Shown: piece after piece, positions 36,243-44,900 of the stretch | Position numbering within the stretch: position 1 is the stretch's first letter | How the letters are laid out: each line of letters starts with the position of its first letter | NCBI RefSeq assembly: GCF_026712185.1 | Contig: NZ_JAPPUX010000005.1 | Coordinates: 484,262-548,261 of the forward strand | Direction: 5' to 3' | From: Nocardioides pini | GTDB taxonomy: Bacteria; Actinomycetota; Actinomycetes; Propionibacteriales; Nocardioidaceae | DNA: 64,000 bases | Notes under the pieces: generated by a model | Database searches by the model: none | Told to the model about the DNA's origin: nothing | What the model saw: the letters and a program-made list of their open reading frames with translations, nothing else | Program-made: the position numbers and the translations under genes

Positions 36243-37276
36243 TGACAGCCCTCGTCCCGACGCGGGACGACGTCGCCAGGGCTCCGGGGGGAGGCCAGAG
36301 GCGTCGTCCCGCCCTGCCGGTCAGCGTCGCGATCTCGGTCGTGGCGCTGGCCGGTGCCGGCGCGCTGTCGCTGCTGGTGGGGGCCCGAGCGGTGCCGCTC
36401 GCGTCCGTCTGGGACACCACCCACCCCCTGCACGCCGTGGTCGAGGCGCGCCTCGACCGCACCGTCCTCGGCCTCGCCGTCGGCGCCGCCCTGGGGCTGG
36501 CCGGGGCGCTCATGCAGGGGCTCACCCGCAACCCGCTCGCCGATCCCGGGATCCTCGGGGTCAACGCGGGGGCGACCTTCGCCATGGTCGTCGGGATGAC
36601 GGCCTTCGGCGCCGCCGAGATGGGACAGTTCCTCCCGCTCGCCTTCGTCGGAGCGGCCCTCGCCGCGGCCGTGGTCCACGGCATCGCGTCCCTCGGCCGC
36701 GACGGCGCGACCCCGATGAAGCTCGCGATCACCGGCGCCGCCCTGAGCGCCGGCCTGGCCAGCTGGACCACCGGCCTGCTCCTCGCGGACCGCAAGACCA
36801 TGGAGACCTTCCGCTTCTGGCAGGTGGGGACGGTCGCCGGGCGGGGCACCGACGTGCTCGTCGCCGGACTGCCGTTCCTGGTCGTCGGCGTGGTGCTCGC
36901 CCTCGCCGGCGCGCGGCTGCTCGACACGCTCGCCCTCGGCGACGACCTCGCCCGCGGCCTCGGCCGCCGCACCACCCGCGACCGCCTCGTGATCGCCCTC
37001 GCGATCGTCCTGCTCGCCGGCACGGCGACCGCCCTGGCCGGGCCGATCGCCTTCGTCGGCCTCGTCGTGCCCCACGTCGTACGCGCCCTCGTCGGCCCCG
37101 ACCACCGTCGCCTGCTGCCGTTCTCCATGCTCGCCGGGGCCGTCCTCGTCGTCGTCGCCGACACCGTGGGGCGCATCGTGCTGCCGCCGGCGGAGGTCCA
37201 GGTCGGCATCATGGCCGCCGTCGTCGGCGTCCCCGTCTTCATCGCCCTGATCCGCCGCACCGGGAGGGCGTTGTGA
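36242..37276 (+). CDS. FecCD-type siderophore permease 1
   Basis: 344 residues, nine or ten membrane helices. Family motifs GAALGLAGALMQGLTRNPLADPGILGVNAGA and GPIAFVGLVVPHVVR (coupling helix) are in the expected places (residues ~78-110 and ~260-275). Pairs with the next permease to form the channel. The start overlaps the previous stop by 1 bp, and the end overlaps the next gene by 4 bp. Confidence 0.93.
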   Translation: MTALVPTRDDVARAPGGGQRRRPALPVSVAISVVALAGAGALSLLVGARAVPLASVWDTTHPLHAVVEARLDRTVLGLAVGAALGLAGALMQGLTRNPLADPGILGVNAGATFAMVVGMTAFGAAEMGQFLPLAFVGAALAAAVVHGIASLGRDGATPMKLAITGAALSAGLASWTTGLLLADRKTMETFRFWQVGTVAGRGTDVLVAGLPFLVVGVVLALAGARLLDTLALGDDLARGLGRRTTRDRLVIALAIVLLAGTATALAGPIAFVGLVVPHVVRALVGPDHRRLLPFSMLAGAVLVVVADTVGRIVLPPAEVQVGIMAAVVGVPVFIALIRRTGRAL

Positions 37277-38349
37277 CCGTGACCCTTGGCCGCCCCGCCA
37301 TCGCCGAACCGCCCGCGCCGGACGCCCTCGACGTCGTACGACGGGCCCGCCGGGCGCCGGTGCGCCACCACCGTCGCCTGCTCGCGAGCCTCGTGGTGGC
37401 GCTGGCCGGTGCCTTCGCCGCGCGCGTGCTGCTGGGCGACTTCACCGTCACCGTCCCCGACTTCGTGCGCATCGTGGGCGGCGAGCAGATCCCCGGCGCC
37501 AGCTACATCGTGATGGAGTCCAAGCTGCCGCGCGCCGTGCTCGCCGTGCTGGTCGGCGTCGCCTTCGGCGTCGGGGGCGCGATCTTCCAGACCACGCTAC
37601 GCAACCCGCTCGCGAGCCCCGACATCGTCGGCATCAGCCTCGGCGCGAGCGCCGCCGCCGTCTCCGCGATCGCCCTCGCCGGCTGGACCGGCTGGCCGGT
37701 CTCCGCCGCCGCCGTCGTCGGTGCCCTCGCCGTCGCGCTCGCCGTGCGCGCCGTCGCCGGCGACCACGGCGGCTTCCGGCTCGTCCTGGCCGGCATCGGC
37801 CTCGCCGCCGCCATGCAGTCGGTCATCCAGTACGTCTTCACCCGCGTCGACGAGTACGACGTCCAGCTGGTGCTGCGCTGGCTGACCGGCAGCGTCAACG
37901 GCGTCGCGTGGCAGGCGATCGGGCTGCTGGCGCTCGCCCTCGCGGTCCTGCTGCCCGCCACCGCGTGGGTCGCCCGCTCGCTGCGCGCGACCGAGCTCGG
38001 CGACGACGCCGCCGCCGGCCTCGGCGTCGGACGCGGCCGCACCGACCTGCTCATGCTCCTCGGCGTGCTGCTCGTCGCCGTCGCCGTCGCGGCGGCGGGT
38101 CCGGTCGCCTTCGTCGCGTTCCTGTCCGGGCCGATCGCCCGCGCCCTCAACCGCGGCCGCACGACGCTCCCGGCCGCCGGCCTCGTCGGCGCCGTGATCG
38201 TGCTGGCGGGCGACTACGCCGGCGCCTACGCCTTCGCCGACCTCAACCTGCCCGTGGGCGTCGTCACCGGCGCCCTCGGCGCCCCGTTCCTGCTCTGGCT
38301 GCTCGCCCGTGGCCCCCTCGACGCACACCGTGGAAGGAGGGCGGGATGA
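37273..38349 (+). CDS. FecCD-type siderophore permease 2
   Basis: 358 residues, the second transmembrane subunit. Motifs GVAFGVGGAIFQTTLRNPLASPDIVGIS and GPVAFVAFLSGPIARAL are in the expected places. GTG start overlapping the previous stop (GTGA); its own stop overlaps the ATPase start (ATGA). Confidence 0.93.
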   Translation: MTVTLGRPAIAEPPAPDALDVVRRARRAPVRHHRRLLASLVVALAGAFAARVLLGDFTVTVPDFVRIVGGEQIPGASYIVMESKLPRAVLAVLVGVAFGVGGAIFQTTLRNPLASPDIVGISLGASAAAVSAIALAGWTGWPVSAAAVVGALAVALAVRAVAGDHGGFRLVLAGIGLAAAMQSVIQYVFTRVDEYDVQLVLRWLTGSVNGVAWQAIGLLALALAVLLPATAWVARSLRATELGDDAAAGLGVGRGRTDLLMLLGVLLVAVAVAAAGPVAFVAFLSGPIARALNRGRTTLPAAGLVGAVIVLAGDYAGAYAFADLNLPVGVVTGALGAPFLLWLLARGPLDAHRGRRAG

Positions 38350-39212
38350 CCGCCGCCACCCCCACCAGCCCGCACGCGCGGCTGGAGGCCAGCGACCTCA
38401 CGCTCGGCTACACCGACACCTCTGTCGTGCGCGACCTCGACCTCCAGGTCCCGACCGGCCGCATCACCGTCATCGTCGGTGCCAACGCGTGCGGCAAGTC
38501 CACCCTGCTGCGCGGCCTCGCCCGCCTGCTCCGCCCGCGGTCCGGCTCGGTGCTGCTCGACGGCGAGGCGATCCACCGGCTGCCGACCAAGCAGGTCGCC
38601 CGCACGCTGGGGCTCCTCCCGCAGAACCCCGTCGCGCCCGAGGGCGTCACCGTCGCCGACCTGGTGGGTCGGGGCCGACACCCGCACCACGGACCCTTCG
38701 GCCGCTGGACCAGCGCCGACGACGAGGCGGTCGCCGAGGCGCTCACGCTCACCGACACCCTCGGGCTCGCCGACCGGGTCGTCGACGAGCTCTCCGGCGG
38801 CCAGCGCCAGCGGGTGTGGATCGCCATGGCGCTCGCGCAGGGCACGGACCTGCTGCTGCTCGACGAGCCCACGACCTACCTCGACGTCGCGCACCAGGTC
38901 GAGATGCTCGACCTCCTCGCCGAGCTCAACGCCCGGCGGGGCACGACGATCGTCATGGTGCTCCACGACCTCAACCTGTCCGCCCGCTACGCCGACCACC
39001 TCGTCGCGCTGCACACCGGGCGCATCGTCGCCGAGGGCAGCCCCCACGAGGTCGTCACCGAGGACGTCGTCCGGACGGTATTCGGCCTCGACAACCGGGT
39101 GATCGACGACCCCGTGTCGCACACGCCCCTCGTCGTGCCCGTCGGCCGGCACCGGCCGCGGCAGCCCGCGCCGTCCAGCACTGTCAGCCCCGCCAGCCAG
39201 GAGATCCGATGA
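38346..39212 (+). CDS. Siderophore ABC transporter ATP-binding protein
   Basis: 288 residues. Walker A GANACGKSTLL near residue 43, signature LSGGQRQRVWIAMAL, Walker B LLLLDEPTTYLD, and H-loop MVLHDLN: FepC/FhuC type. Powers import by the two permeases. A Pro-rich tail of ~30 residues at the C terminus is not part of the ATPase fold. Confidence 0.93.
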   Translation: MTAATPTSPHARLEASDLTLGYTDTSVVRDLDLQVPTGRITVIVGANACGKSTLLRGLARLLRPRSGSVLLDGEAIHRLPTKQVARTLGLLPQNPVAPEGVTVADLVGRGRHPHHGPFGRWTSADDEAVAEALTLTDTLGLADRVVDELSGGQRQRVWIAMALAQGTDLLLLDEPTTYLDVAHQVEMLDLLAELNARRGTTIVMVLHDLNLSARYADHLVALHTGRIVAEGSPHEVVTEDVVRTVFGLDNRVIDDPVSHTPLVVPVGRHRPRQPAPSSTVSPASQEIR

Positions 39213-40159
39213 CCGTGACCGCCAGCTCGAACCAGGCCGCACTCCCCATGCTCTTCACCGAGGTCGAGGTCGTCGCCGTCGAGCGGCTCTCGCCGACCTT
39301 CGTCCGCGTCGAGCTCGGCAGCCCCGACCTCGCCGACTTCGGGGTCGACGGCCCACGCTGGGACCAGCGGATCAAGCTGGTCCTCCCCGACCCGGAGACC
39401 GGAGGCCTCACCTCGACCGAGGGCGCCGACGACACCTGGTTCTCCACCTGGCTCGAGCGCCCGGCGGCCGAGCGCGGACACATGCGCACGTACACGATCC
39501 GCGACGTCCGCGGCTCCGGTCCGCAGACCACCTTCGTCGTCGACATGGTGCTCCACCTCGAGGGCGACCTCGTCGGCCCCGGCTCGCTCTGGGCCTCCCG
39601 CGCCTCGGTCGGCGACCGGATCGCCCTGCTCGCGCCGCGGCGGGGCTACCCCTACGGCGGCATCGAGTTCACGCCCGGCCCGGGCGCCGACCTGCTCCTC
39701 GTCGGCGACGAGACGGCCGTGCCGGCGGTCTGCGCGGTGCTGGAGCAGCTGCCCGACGAGGCGACCGGCACGGCCTTCCTCGAGGTGCCCGTCGCCGCCG
39801 ACGTGCAGGACGTACGCCGTCCGGCGGGCGTCGAGGTCGTGTGGCTCGCGCGGGAGGGCGACGAGCTCGGCATCGGCCTGCACGACGCGGTGGTGGCCCA
39901 CCTCGGGATCCCTGGAGCCCACGTCGACGTGACGCCCGACGAGGTCGACCCCGACCTGTGGGAGACGCCGTTCTACTCCTCCTCCGGGGAGGACCTCCCG
40001 GGCGACGTGACGGGTGTGGGTGGGACCTACGCGTGGATCGCCGGCGAGTCGAAGGTCGTCACGGGCCTGCGCCGCCACCTGGTCACGGAGCTCGGCTTCG
40101 ACCGCAGCCAGGTCGCCTTCATGGGCTACTGGCGTCGCGGTGTCGCGATGAGGTCCTGA
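39209..40159 (+). CDS. Siderophore-interacting protein (flavin-dependent ferric reductase)
   Basis: 316 residues. FAD-binding domain (residues ~15-140; RTYTIRDVRG is the flavin motif) and a C-terminal SIP domain (LLVGDETAVPAV, FMGYWRRGVAMRS). Reduces Fe(III) in the imported siderophore so the iron is released in the cytoplasm. Last gene of the operon, coupled by a 4-bp overlap. Confidence 0.92.
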   Translation: MTVTASSNQAALPMLFTEVEVVAVERLSPTFVRVELGSPDLADFGVDGPRWDQRIKLVLPDPETGGLTSTEGADDTWFSTWLERPAAERGHMRTYTIRDVRGSGPQTTFVVDMVLHLEGDLVGPGSLWASRASVGDRIALLAPRRGYPYGGIEFTPGPGADLLLVGDETAVPAVCAVLEQLPDEATGTAFLEVPVAADVQDVRRPAGVEVVWLAREGDELGIGLHDAVVAHLGIPGAHVDVTPDEVDPDLWETPFYSSSGEDLPGDVTGVGGTYAWIAGESKVVTGLRRHLVTELGFDRSQVAFMGYWRRGVAMRS

Positions 40160-40198
40160 CAGGGGCGGCGGCGGGCGGCTGGGCGGCGGCGCCGGGGT

Positions 40199-40297
40199 TC
40201 AGCGGCGCTTGGTGCGGGGCGCGCGGGGGGAGTAGCGCACGCGCTCGGCGATGCGGTGGCGTGCGATCAGCTCGATGTCGGTGAGTGACTCGTGCAT
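40199..40297 (-). CDS. 32-residue basic peptide, third gene of RHH-DUF4097 operon
   Basis: M-H-E-S-L-T-D-I-E-L-I-A-R-H-R-I-A-E-R-V and then 12 mostly basic residues ending TKRR. The first 20 residues could form an amphipathic helix; the tail is Arg/Lys/Pro-rich. AAAGGAG sits 8 nt before the ATG, and the gene is 42 bp downstream of the DUF4097 gene on the same strand. Codon third positions are GC-rich as in real genes here. No family recognised. Could bind nucleic acid or membrane through its basic tail (inference). Confidence 0.6.
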   Translation of the reverse strand: MHESLTDIELIARHRIAERVRYSPRAPRTKRR

Positions 40298-40339
40298 GGC
40301 CGTGCTCCTTTCGGCTCGTGGGGTCTGCGGACGGGTCGG

Positions 40340-41173
40340 TCAGCTCTCGTGGAGGGTCACGTCGCCGGAGGCGGTGGTGGCGCGCACCTCGAGGTAGGGC
40401 TGGTCGGGGGCGGGCTCGCCCGTGCTCGGGAGGGTCGAGGTGAGCCGGCCGCTCGCGGTGCGGACGTCGGTCCACACCGGCGTACCGGACACGACGCCGA
40501 TGCGGACGTCGCCGCTCGCGGTCTTGGCGGTCACGCGCCCCGAGGCGACCTCGGCGACGACCAGGTCGCCCGAGCCGGTGGTGAACACCGCCTCGCCGCC
40601 CATCGACAGGACGTGGGCGTCGCCCGAGCCGGTCTTGACGGCGAGCCCGTCGCGGGCCGACTCGACGCGTACGTCGCCACTGCCGGTCGTCACGACCAGC
40701 TCGGACTCGCTACGGCGTACGACGACGTCGCCCGAGCCGGACTTGAGGCGCGCGTCGCCGTGGAGGTGCTCGACGACCAGGTCGCCGGAGCCCGCCTGGA
40801 CGAGGGTGTCGCCGTCGACGACGTCGAGCGACACGTCGCCGGAGCCGCTGTCGATGCGGACGTCGCCGAACCGGCCGTGGGTCGCCACGTCGCTGCTGCC
40901 GACCTTGGCCTGCAGGCCGCTCGCGACGGGGACCTCCACGACGATCTCGGCGCGTGCGTCCTTGCCGAGGAAGCCCCCGCTGCGGGGCGGGGCGATGATG
41001 GCGATCCGGTCGCCGAGGTCGCGCACGTCGAACTCCTCGGCGCGCTGGCCGGTGATGCGGATGGTCGTCTCGGTGGTGTCGGTGGCGGTCACGTCGACGC
41101 TCCCGCGCCCGTTCTCGACGTAGAGGCCGATCGGCTCCGGGGTGTCGAAGGTGAGGTCCAGCTGGTTGCTCAT
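40340..41173 (-). CDS. DUF4097 beta-strand-repeat protein
   Basis: 277 residues without a signal peptide or membrane helix. After a beta-rich N-terminal segment, it has a series of short repeats of ~20 residues, each turning at GSGD (six copies) or ASGD (two copies), the pattern of a right-handed beta-helix or bactofilin-like solenoid. CAGGAG precedes the ATG. It is encoded between an RHH regulator and a small basic peptide. The role of DUF4097 proteins is unknown; a solenoid scaffold is plausible. Confidence 0.85.
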   Translation of the reverse strand: MSNQLDLTFDTPEPIGLYVENGRGSVDVTATDTTETTIRITGQRAEEFDVRDLGDRIAIIAPPRSGGFLGKDARAEIVVEVPVASGLQAKVGSSDVATHGRFGDVRIDSGSGDVSLDVVDGDTLVQAGSGDLVVEHLHGDARLKSGSGDVVVRRSESELVVTTGSGDVRVESARDGLAVKTGSGDAHVLSMGGEAVFTTGSGDLVVAEVASGRVTAKTASGDVRIGVVSGTPVWTDVRTASGRLTSTLPSTGEPAPDQPYLEVRATTASGDVTLHES

Positions 41174-41240
41174 CGGGTCTCCTGAGGGTGTGCTCGTCCA
41201 CCGGGCCGGCGGGTGCCGGTCCGTGGTGCGATGGGGTGGC

Positions 41241-41284
41241 GGGGCTCGAGCCCCGGGTCAGGTCGTGGTGGTCAGGTCGTGGTG
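41241..41284. repeat. Palindrome and 14-bp tandem repeat between RHH and DUF4097 genes
   Basis: GGGGCTCGAGCCCC (41241-41254) is a perfect palindrome, followed by two identical 14-bp units GTCAGGTCGTGGTG (41257-41270 and 41271-41284) that end at the RHH stop. In the transcript they may form an attenuating or stabilising hairpin between two genes of the same operon. Confidence 0.7.
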
Positions 41285-41285
41285 G

Positions 41286-41843
41286 TCACTGCCAGCCGGT
41301 CATCCGGCGGCTGCCCTGCCCCTGCTTGCGGCTCCCGGCGAACGGGTCGTAGCCGACGAAGGGGACGCTGCTGAGGTCGATGTCGACGTTGATCGAGTGG
41401 TCGTTGGTGGCGCTGCGCACCACGTTGACCATCCACGTGTTGAGGCTCTGACCGGCCGCGGCGGCCTTCTCCTCGGCGCGCGCCTTGACCGACTCCGGGA
41501 TGCGGAGGGTGATGCGGGCCAGGTCGCCGGCCTCCTCCTCGAGGGGCGCCGGGGGCGCGGGCGGCGGAGGCGGCTCGGGCATGGCGGCCGGGGGAGCCAT
41601 CTCGACGACGAAGTCCAGCTCGCGACCGACCAGCCGGACGTCGACGCTGCCGTCGGGCAGCTCGGCCGTGATCTCGGCGGCCGCGTGGGAGATGGCCTCC
41701 ATCAGCGCGAGACGCGCGCTGGGGTCGAGTGCGTACGCCAGGCGCTCGGCCGCCTGCTTGAGCTCGTCGCTGCCGGCCTCGGACGCGGCGACGAGGTCGC
41801 GGCGGAGGCTGTCGACGTACGGGGTGATGTCCATGTGCACCAC
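41286..41843 (-). CDS. RHH-domain regulator, HicB-like C terminus
   Basis: 185 residues. N-terminal helical region (residues ~1-60), a strand-rich part (VDVRLVGRELDFVVEM), a Pro-rich linker (~85-100), and a ribbon-helix-helix domain ARITLRIPESVKARAEEKAAAAGQ...NTWMVNVV (~108-145). The end resembles a disordered tail. Such proteins are usually autoregulatory antitoxins or repressors. The GTG at 41843 has GATGAT 12 nt upstream; an ATG at 41834 is an alternative. Three direct TGATGTCA sites lie upstream. Confidence 0.8.
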   Translation of the reverse strand: MVHMDITPYVDSLRRDLVAASEAGSDELKQAAERLAYALDPSARLALMEAISHAAAEITAELPDGSVDVRLVGRELDFVVEMAPPAAMPEPPPPPAPPAPLEEEAGDLARITLRIPESVKARAEEKAAAAGQSLNTWMVNVVRSATNDHSINVDIDLSSVPFVGYDPFAGSRKQGQGSRRMTGWQ

Positions 41844-41844
41844 G

Positions 41845-41908
41845 ATGACATCATCGTGATGTCATGTCAACGTCTTCGTGATGTCAGTTTGGCGGTCGGG
41901 TGATGTCA
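41845..41908. promoter_or_regulatory. Phased operator array for the RHH regulator
   Basis: ATGACATCA-TCG-TGATGTCAT is a perfect palindrome at 41845-41865. Further TGATGTCA copies start at 41879 and 41901, so direct sites recur at 41857, 41879 and 41901, exactly 22 bp (about two helical turns) apart. The palindrome overlaps the putative -10 GATGAT. Consistent with cooperative RHH binding and autorepression. Confidence 0.75.
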
Positions 41909-41932
41909 GCCTTGTCCGCCCGGTCCCGGACG

Positions 41933-41970
41933 TCATACGAACCCGCACCTACAGGTACGGGTTCGCATGA
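41933..41970 (-). terminator. Terminator hairpin after Fe-S oxidoreductase gene
   Basis: Arms TCATACGAACCCG (41933-41945) and CGGGTTCGCATGA (41958-41970) pair with one mismatch; inner ACCT/AGGT adds to the stem. It lies 21 bp past the stop of the minus-strand gene. No T-tract. Confidence 0.7.
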
Positions 41971-41991
41971 CGCAGCGGGTTGCCGGAGGGG

Positions 41992-44900
41992 TCAGAGGTC
42001 GAAGAGCGACCCGGACCCGCTGATGTCGACGTCGTTGCGCGGCTCGTGGGCCGGGCCGTCGGACGGGGGCGCGGTCTCGGCGTCCACCGGGGCGGGTACG
42101 TCGCTCGCGTCCGCCTGCTCGTCCGCCTGCTCGTCACCCGGCGCCTGCTCGGCTGCCGGCGCGGGCTCCTCCTCGGGGTCCCGGAACAGGGCTGCCTGGC
42201 TCAGGTCCGCTCCGCTCGGCGGTGCGGACGCGGCCTCCGGCTCGGGCGCCGGCTCCGGCTCGGACACCGGCTCCGCGACCGCCTCGGCAGGCTCGCTGGG
42301 CGTTGAGTCGCTGGGAGACTCAGCGTCCACTGCGGGCTCGGGCTCGGTCGGGGACGAGGCGGACGCCGGCTGCGCTGCCGGCTGCTCCGCTGGTGCGTCG
42401 AGGTCGAACAGCGACCCCAGGCCCGTGAGGTCGACGTCCGTCGCGGGCGTCGACGTCGTACCCGCGGCGGGAGCCGACCCGGCAGCCGTCGGCTCCTCCT
42501 GCGCGACTGCAGGCGCCGGTTCGGTGGCAGGCTCGGCGACGGCCGCAGCAGGCTCCTCGACGGGCTCGCTGGGCGTTGAGTCGCTGGGAGACTCAGCGGC
42601 CACCGGGGCTGCGGGAGCAGCCGGCTCGGGCGCGGGAAGGTCGAAGAGCGACCCGCTGCCGAGGTCCACCTGCGGGGCGGGTGCGGGAGCGGTGCTGGGG
42701 GTCGAGTCGCTGGCAGACTCACCGCCCACGGCGGGCCCGGGCTGCGACGCGGCGGGCTCGGTCGCAGCGGGCTCGGCCGAGGTCGGCTCGGCCGCAGCCG
42801 GCTCCGGCGCAGCGATGTCGAACAGCGACCCGCCGCCACCCAGGTCGGCTGCCGGAGCGGGAGCCGGCTCGTCCTCGGAGGCTGCCGGCTCGACGGGGGC
42901 GGCCGGTGCGGCCGGCTCGGGCGTCCCGAGGTCGAAGAGCGAGCCGCCGCTGCCGAGGTCCGTGGACGGCTGGGCGGCGGGCTTCTCCGGTGACGGTGCC
43001 GGGGCCTCGGCCGGGGCCTCGGCCTTCGGCGCCTCCGGCTCGGGCGCGGGAGTGTCGAACAGCGACCCGCCGGCGAACGCCTCCGCCGGCTTCTCCTCGG
43101 CTGCCTCAGGCGCCTCAGTCTCAGCAGGTGCCTCGGGCGCGGGGGTGTCGAACAGCGAGCCGGACGACTGCTCGGCGGCAGGGGCCGGCGCCTCGGGGGC
43201 CGGGGTGTCGAAGAGCGACGAGCCGCCCGACGCCTTCGCGGCAGGCCCCACGTCGGCAGTCTCGGTGACGGTCTCGTCGGTGACGGTGACGTCACCGGCC
43301 TCCGGCTCGTCCTTGGTGGCCACGTCGGTGGCGGTCGCGGTGGCGGTCGCGGTGGCCGTCGCGGTGGCTGCGGCGGGCGCGGCGGCCGGGACGGACCCGG
43401 GGGCGGCCTTGGTCGCCTGCTCGCCCTTGACGGACGCGAGCAGCATCTGCGCGACGTCGAGGACCTCGACCTCCTCGCGGGCCTCGCCGGACGCCTGCTG
43501 GGAGGTCAGTCCGTCGGAGAGCATCACGCGGCAGAACGGGCACCCGACGGCGATCTGGTCCGCGCCGGTCCCGACGGCCTCCCGGGTGCGGTTCATGTTG
43601 ATCCGCTCGCCGAGGTTCTCCTCCATCCACATGCGGGCGCCACCGGCTCCGCAGCAGAAGGAGCGCTCGGAGTTGCGCTCCATCTCGACGTACTCCGCGC
43701 CCGGCAGCACCTGGAGCAGCTCGCGCGGGGGCGAGTACACCTGGTTGTGGCGGCCGAGGTAGCACGGGTCGTGGTAGGTGATCGAGCGCTTCGCGGCGCC
43801 GGCGCCGTCCTTGACAGGCGTCAGCTTCCCCTCCCGCACGAGGCGGTTGAGCAGCTGCGTGTGGTGCACGACCTCGAGCTCGATGCCGAAGTCCTTGTAC
43901 TCGTTCTTGAGCGTGTTGAAGCAGTGGGCGCAGGTCGAGACGACCTTCTTGACCTTGTACTCCTTGAAGGTCTCGACGTTCTGCTGGGCGAGGCCCTGGA
44001 AGACGAACTCGTTGCCGGCGCGACGCGCGGGGTCACCGGTGCAGGTCTCGCCGTTGCCGAGCACGCCGAAGGAGATCCCGGCCATGTCCAGCAGCTCGGC
44101 CACCGCGCGCGTCGTCTTCTTGGCGCGGTCCTCGTAGGCCCCCGCGCACCCGACCCAGAACAACCAGTCGACCGACTCGAGGGACTCGAGGTCCTCACCG
44201 ACCACGGGGACGTCGAACTCGAGGCCCTTGGCCCAGTCCATCCGCGCGCTGGCGGACATGTTCCACGGGTTGCCCTTGTTCTCCAGGCCCTTGAACAGCT
44301 GGTTCAGCTCGGCCGGGAAGTTGGACTCGACGAGCAGCTGGTAGCGCCGCATGTCCATGATGTGGTCGACGTGCTCGATGTCGACGGGGCACTGCTGGAC
44401 GCACGCGCCGCACGAGGTGCAGCTCCACAGCACGTCCTCGTCGATGACGAAGTCGCCGTCGGCGGGGTTGTAGAAGTAGTCGAGCACGTCGGTGCCCGCG
44501 CCGGCGCTCTCGCCCTTGGAGCCGACGCCGACCAGCTCGCGCTCGGCGTGCGCCTCCACGCCGTCGTGCTTGGCGTACGCGTGGTCGCGCAGGCTGGTGA
44601 TGAGGAGCTTGGGGGAGAGCGGCTTCTCGGTGTTCCAGGCGGGGCACTGCGACTGGCAGCGACCGCACTCGGTGCAGGTGGTGAAGTCGAGGATGCCCTT
44701 CCAGGAGAAGTCCTCGACCTTGCCGACGCCGAGGACCGAGTCCTCGTCGAGGTCGTCGATGTCGTCGAGGGTCACCGCCTTGCCGTCGGAGGTGAGCGGC
44801 TTCATCGCGCCGAGCGCGGTGGTGCCGTCGGGCTCGCGCTTGAAGAAGATGTTGAACCACGCGGTGAAGCGGTGCCACGCGATGCCCATGGTGATGTTGC

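Noticed and set aside
41992..42010. C-terminal SLFDL as an encapsulin targeting peptide or beta-clamp motif
   Set aside because: Encapsulin tags are GSL-type repeats with different residues around them, no encapsulin gene is nearby, and clamp motifs need an upstream Gln. The eight internal copies also argue against a simple C-terminal tag.
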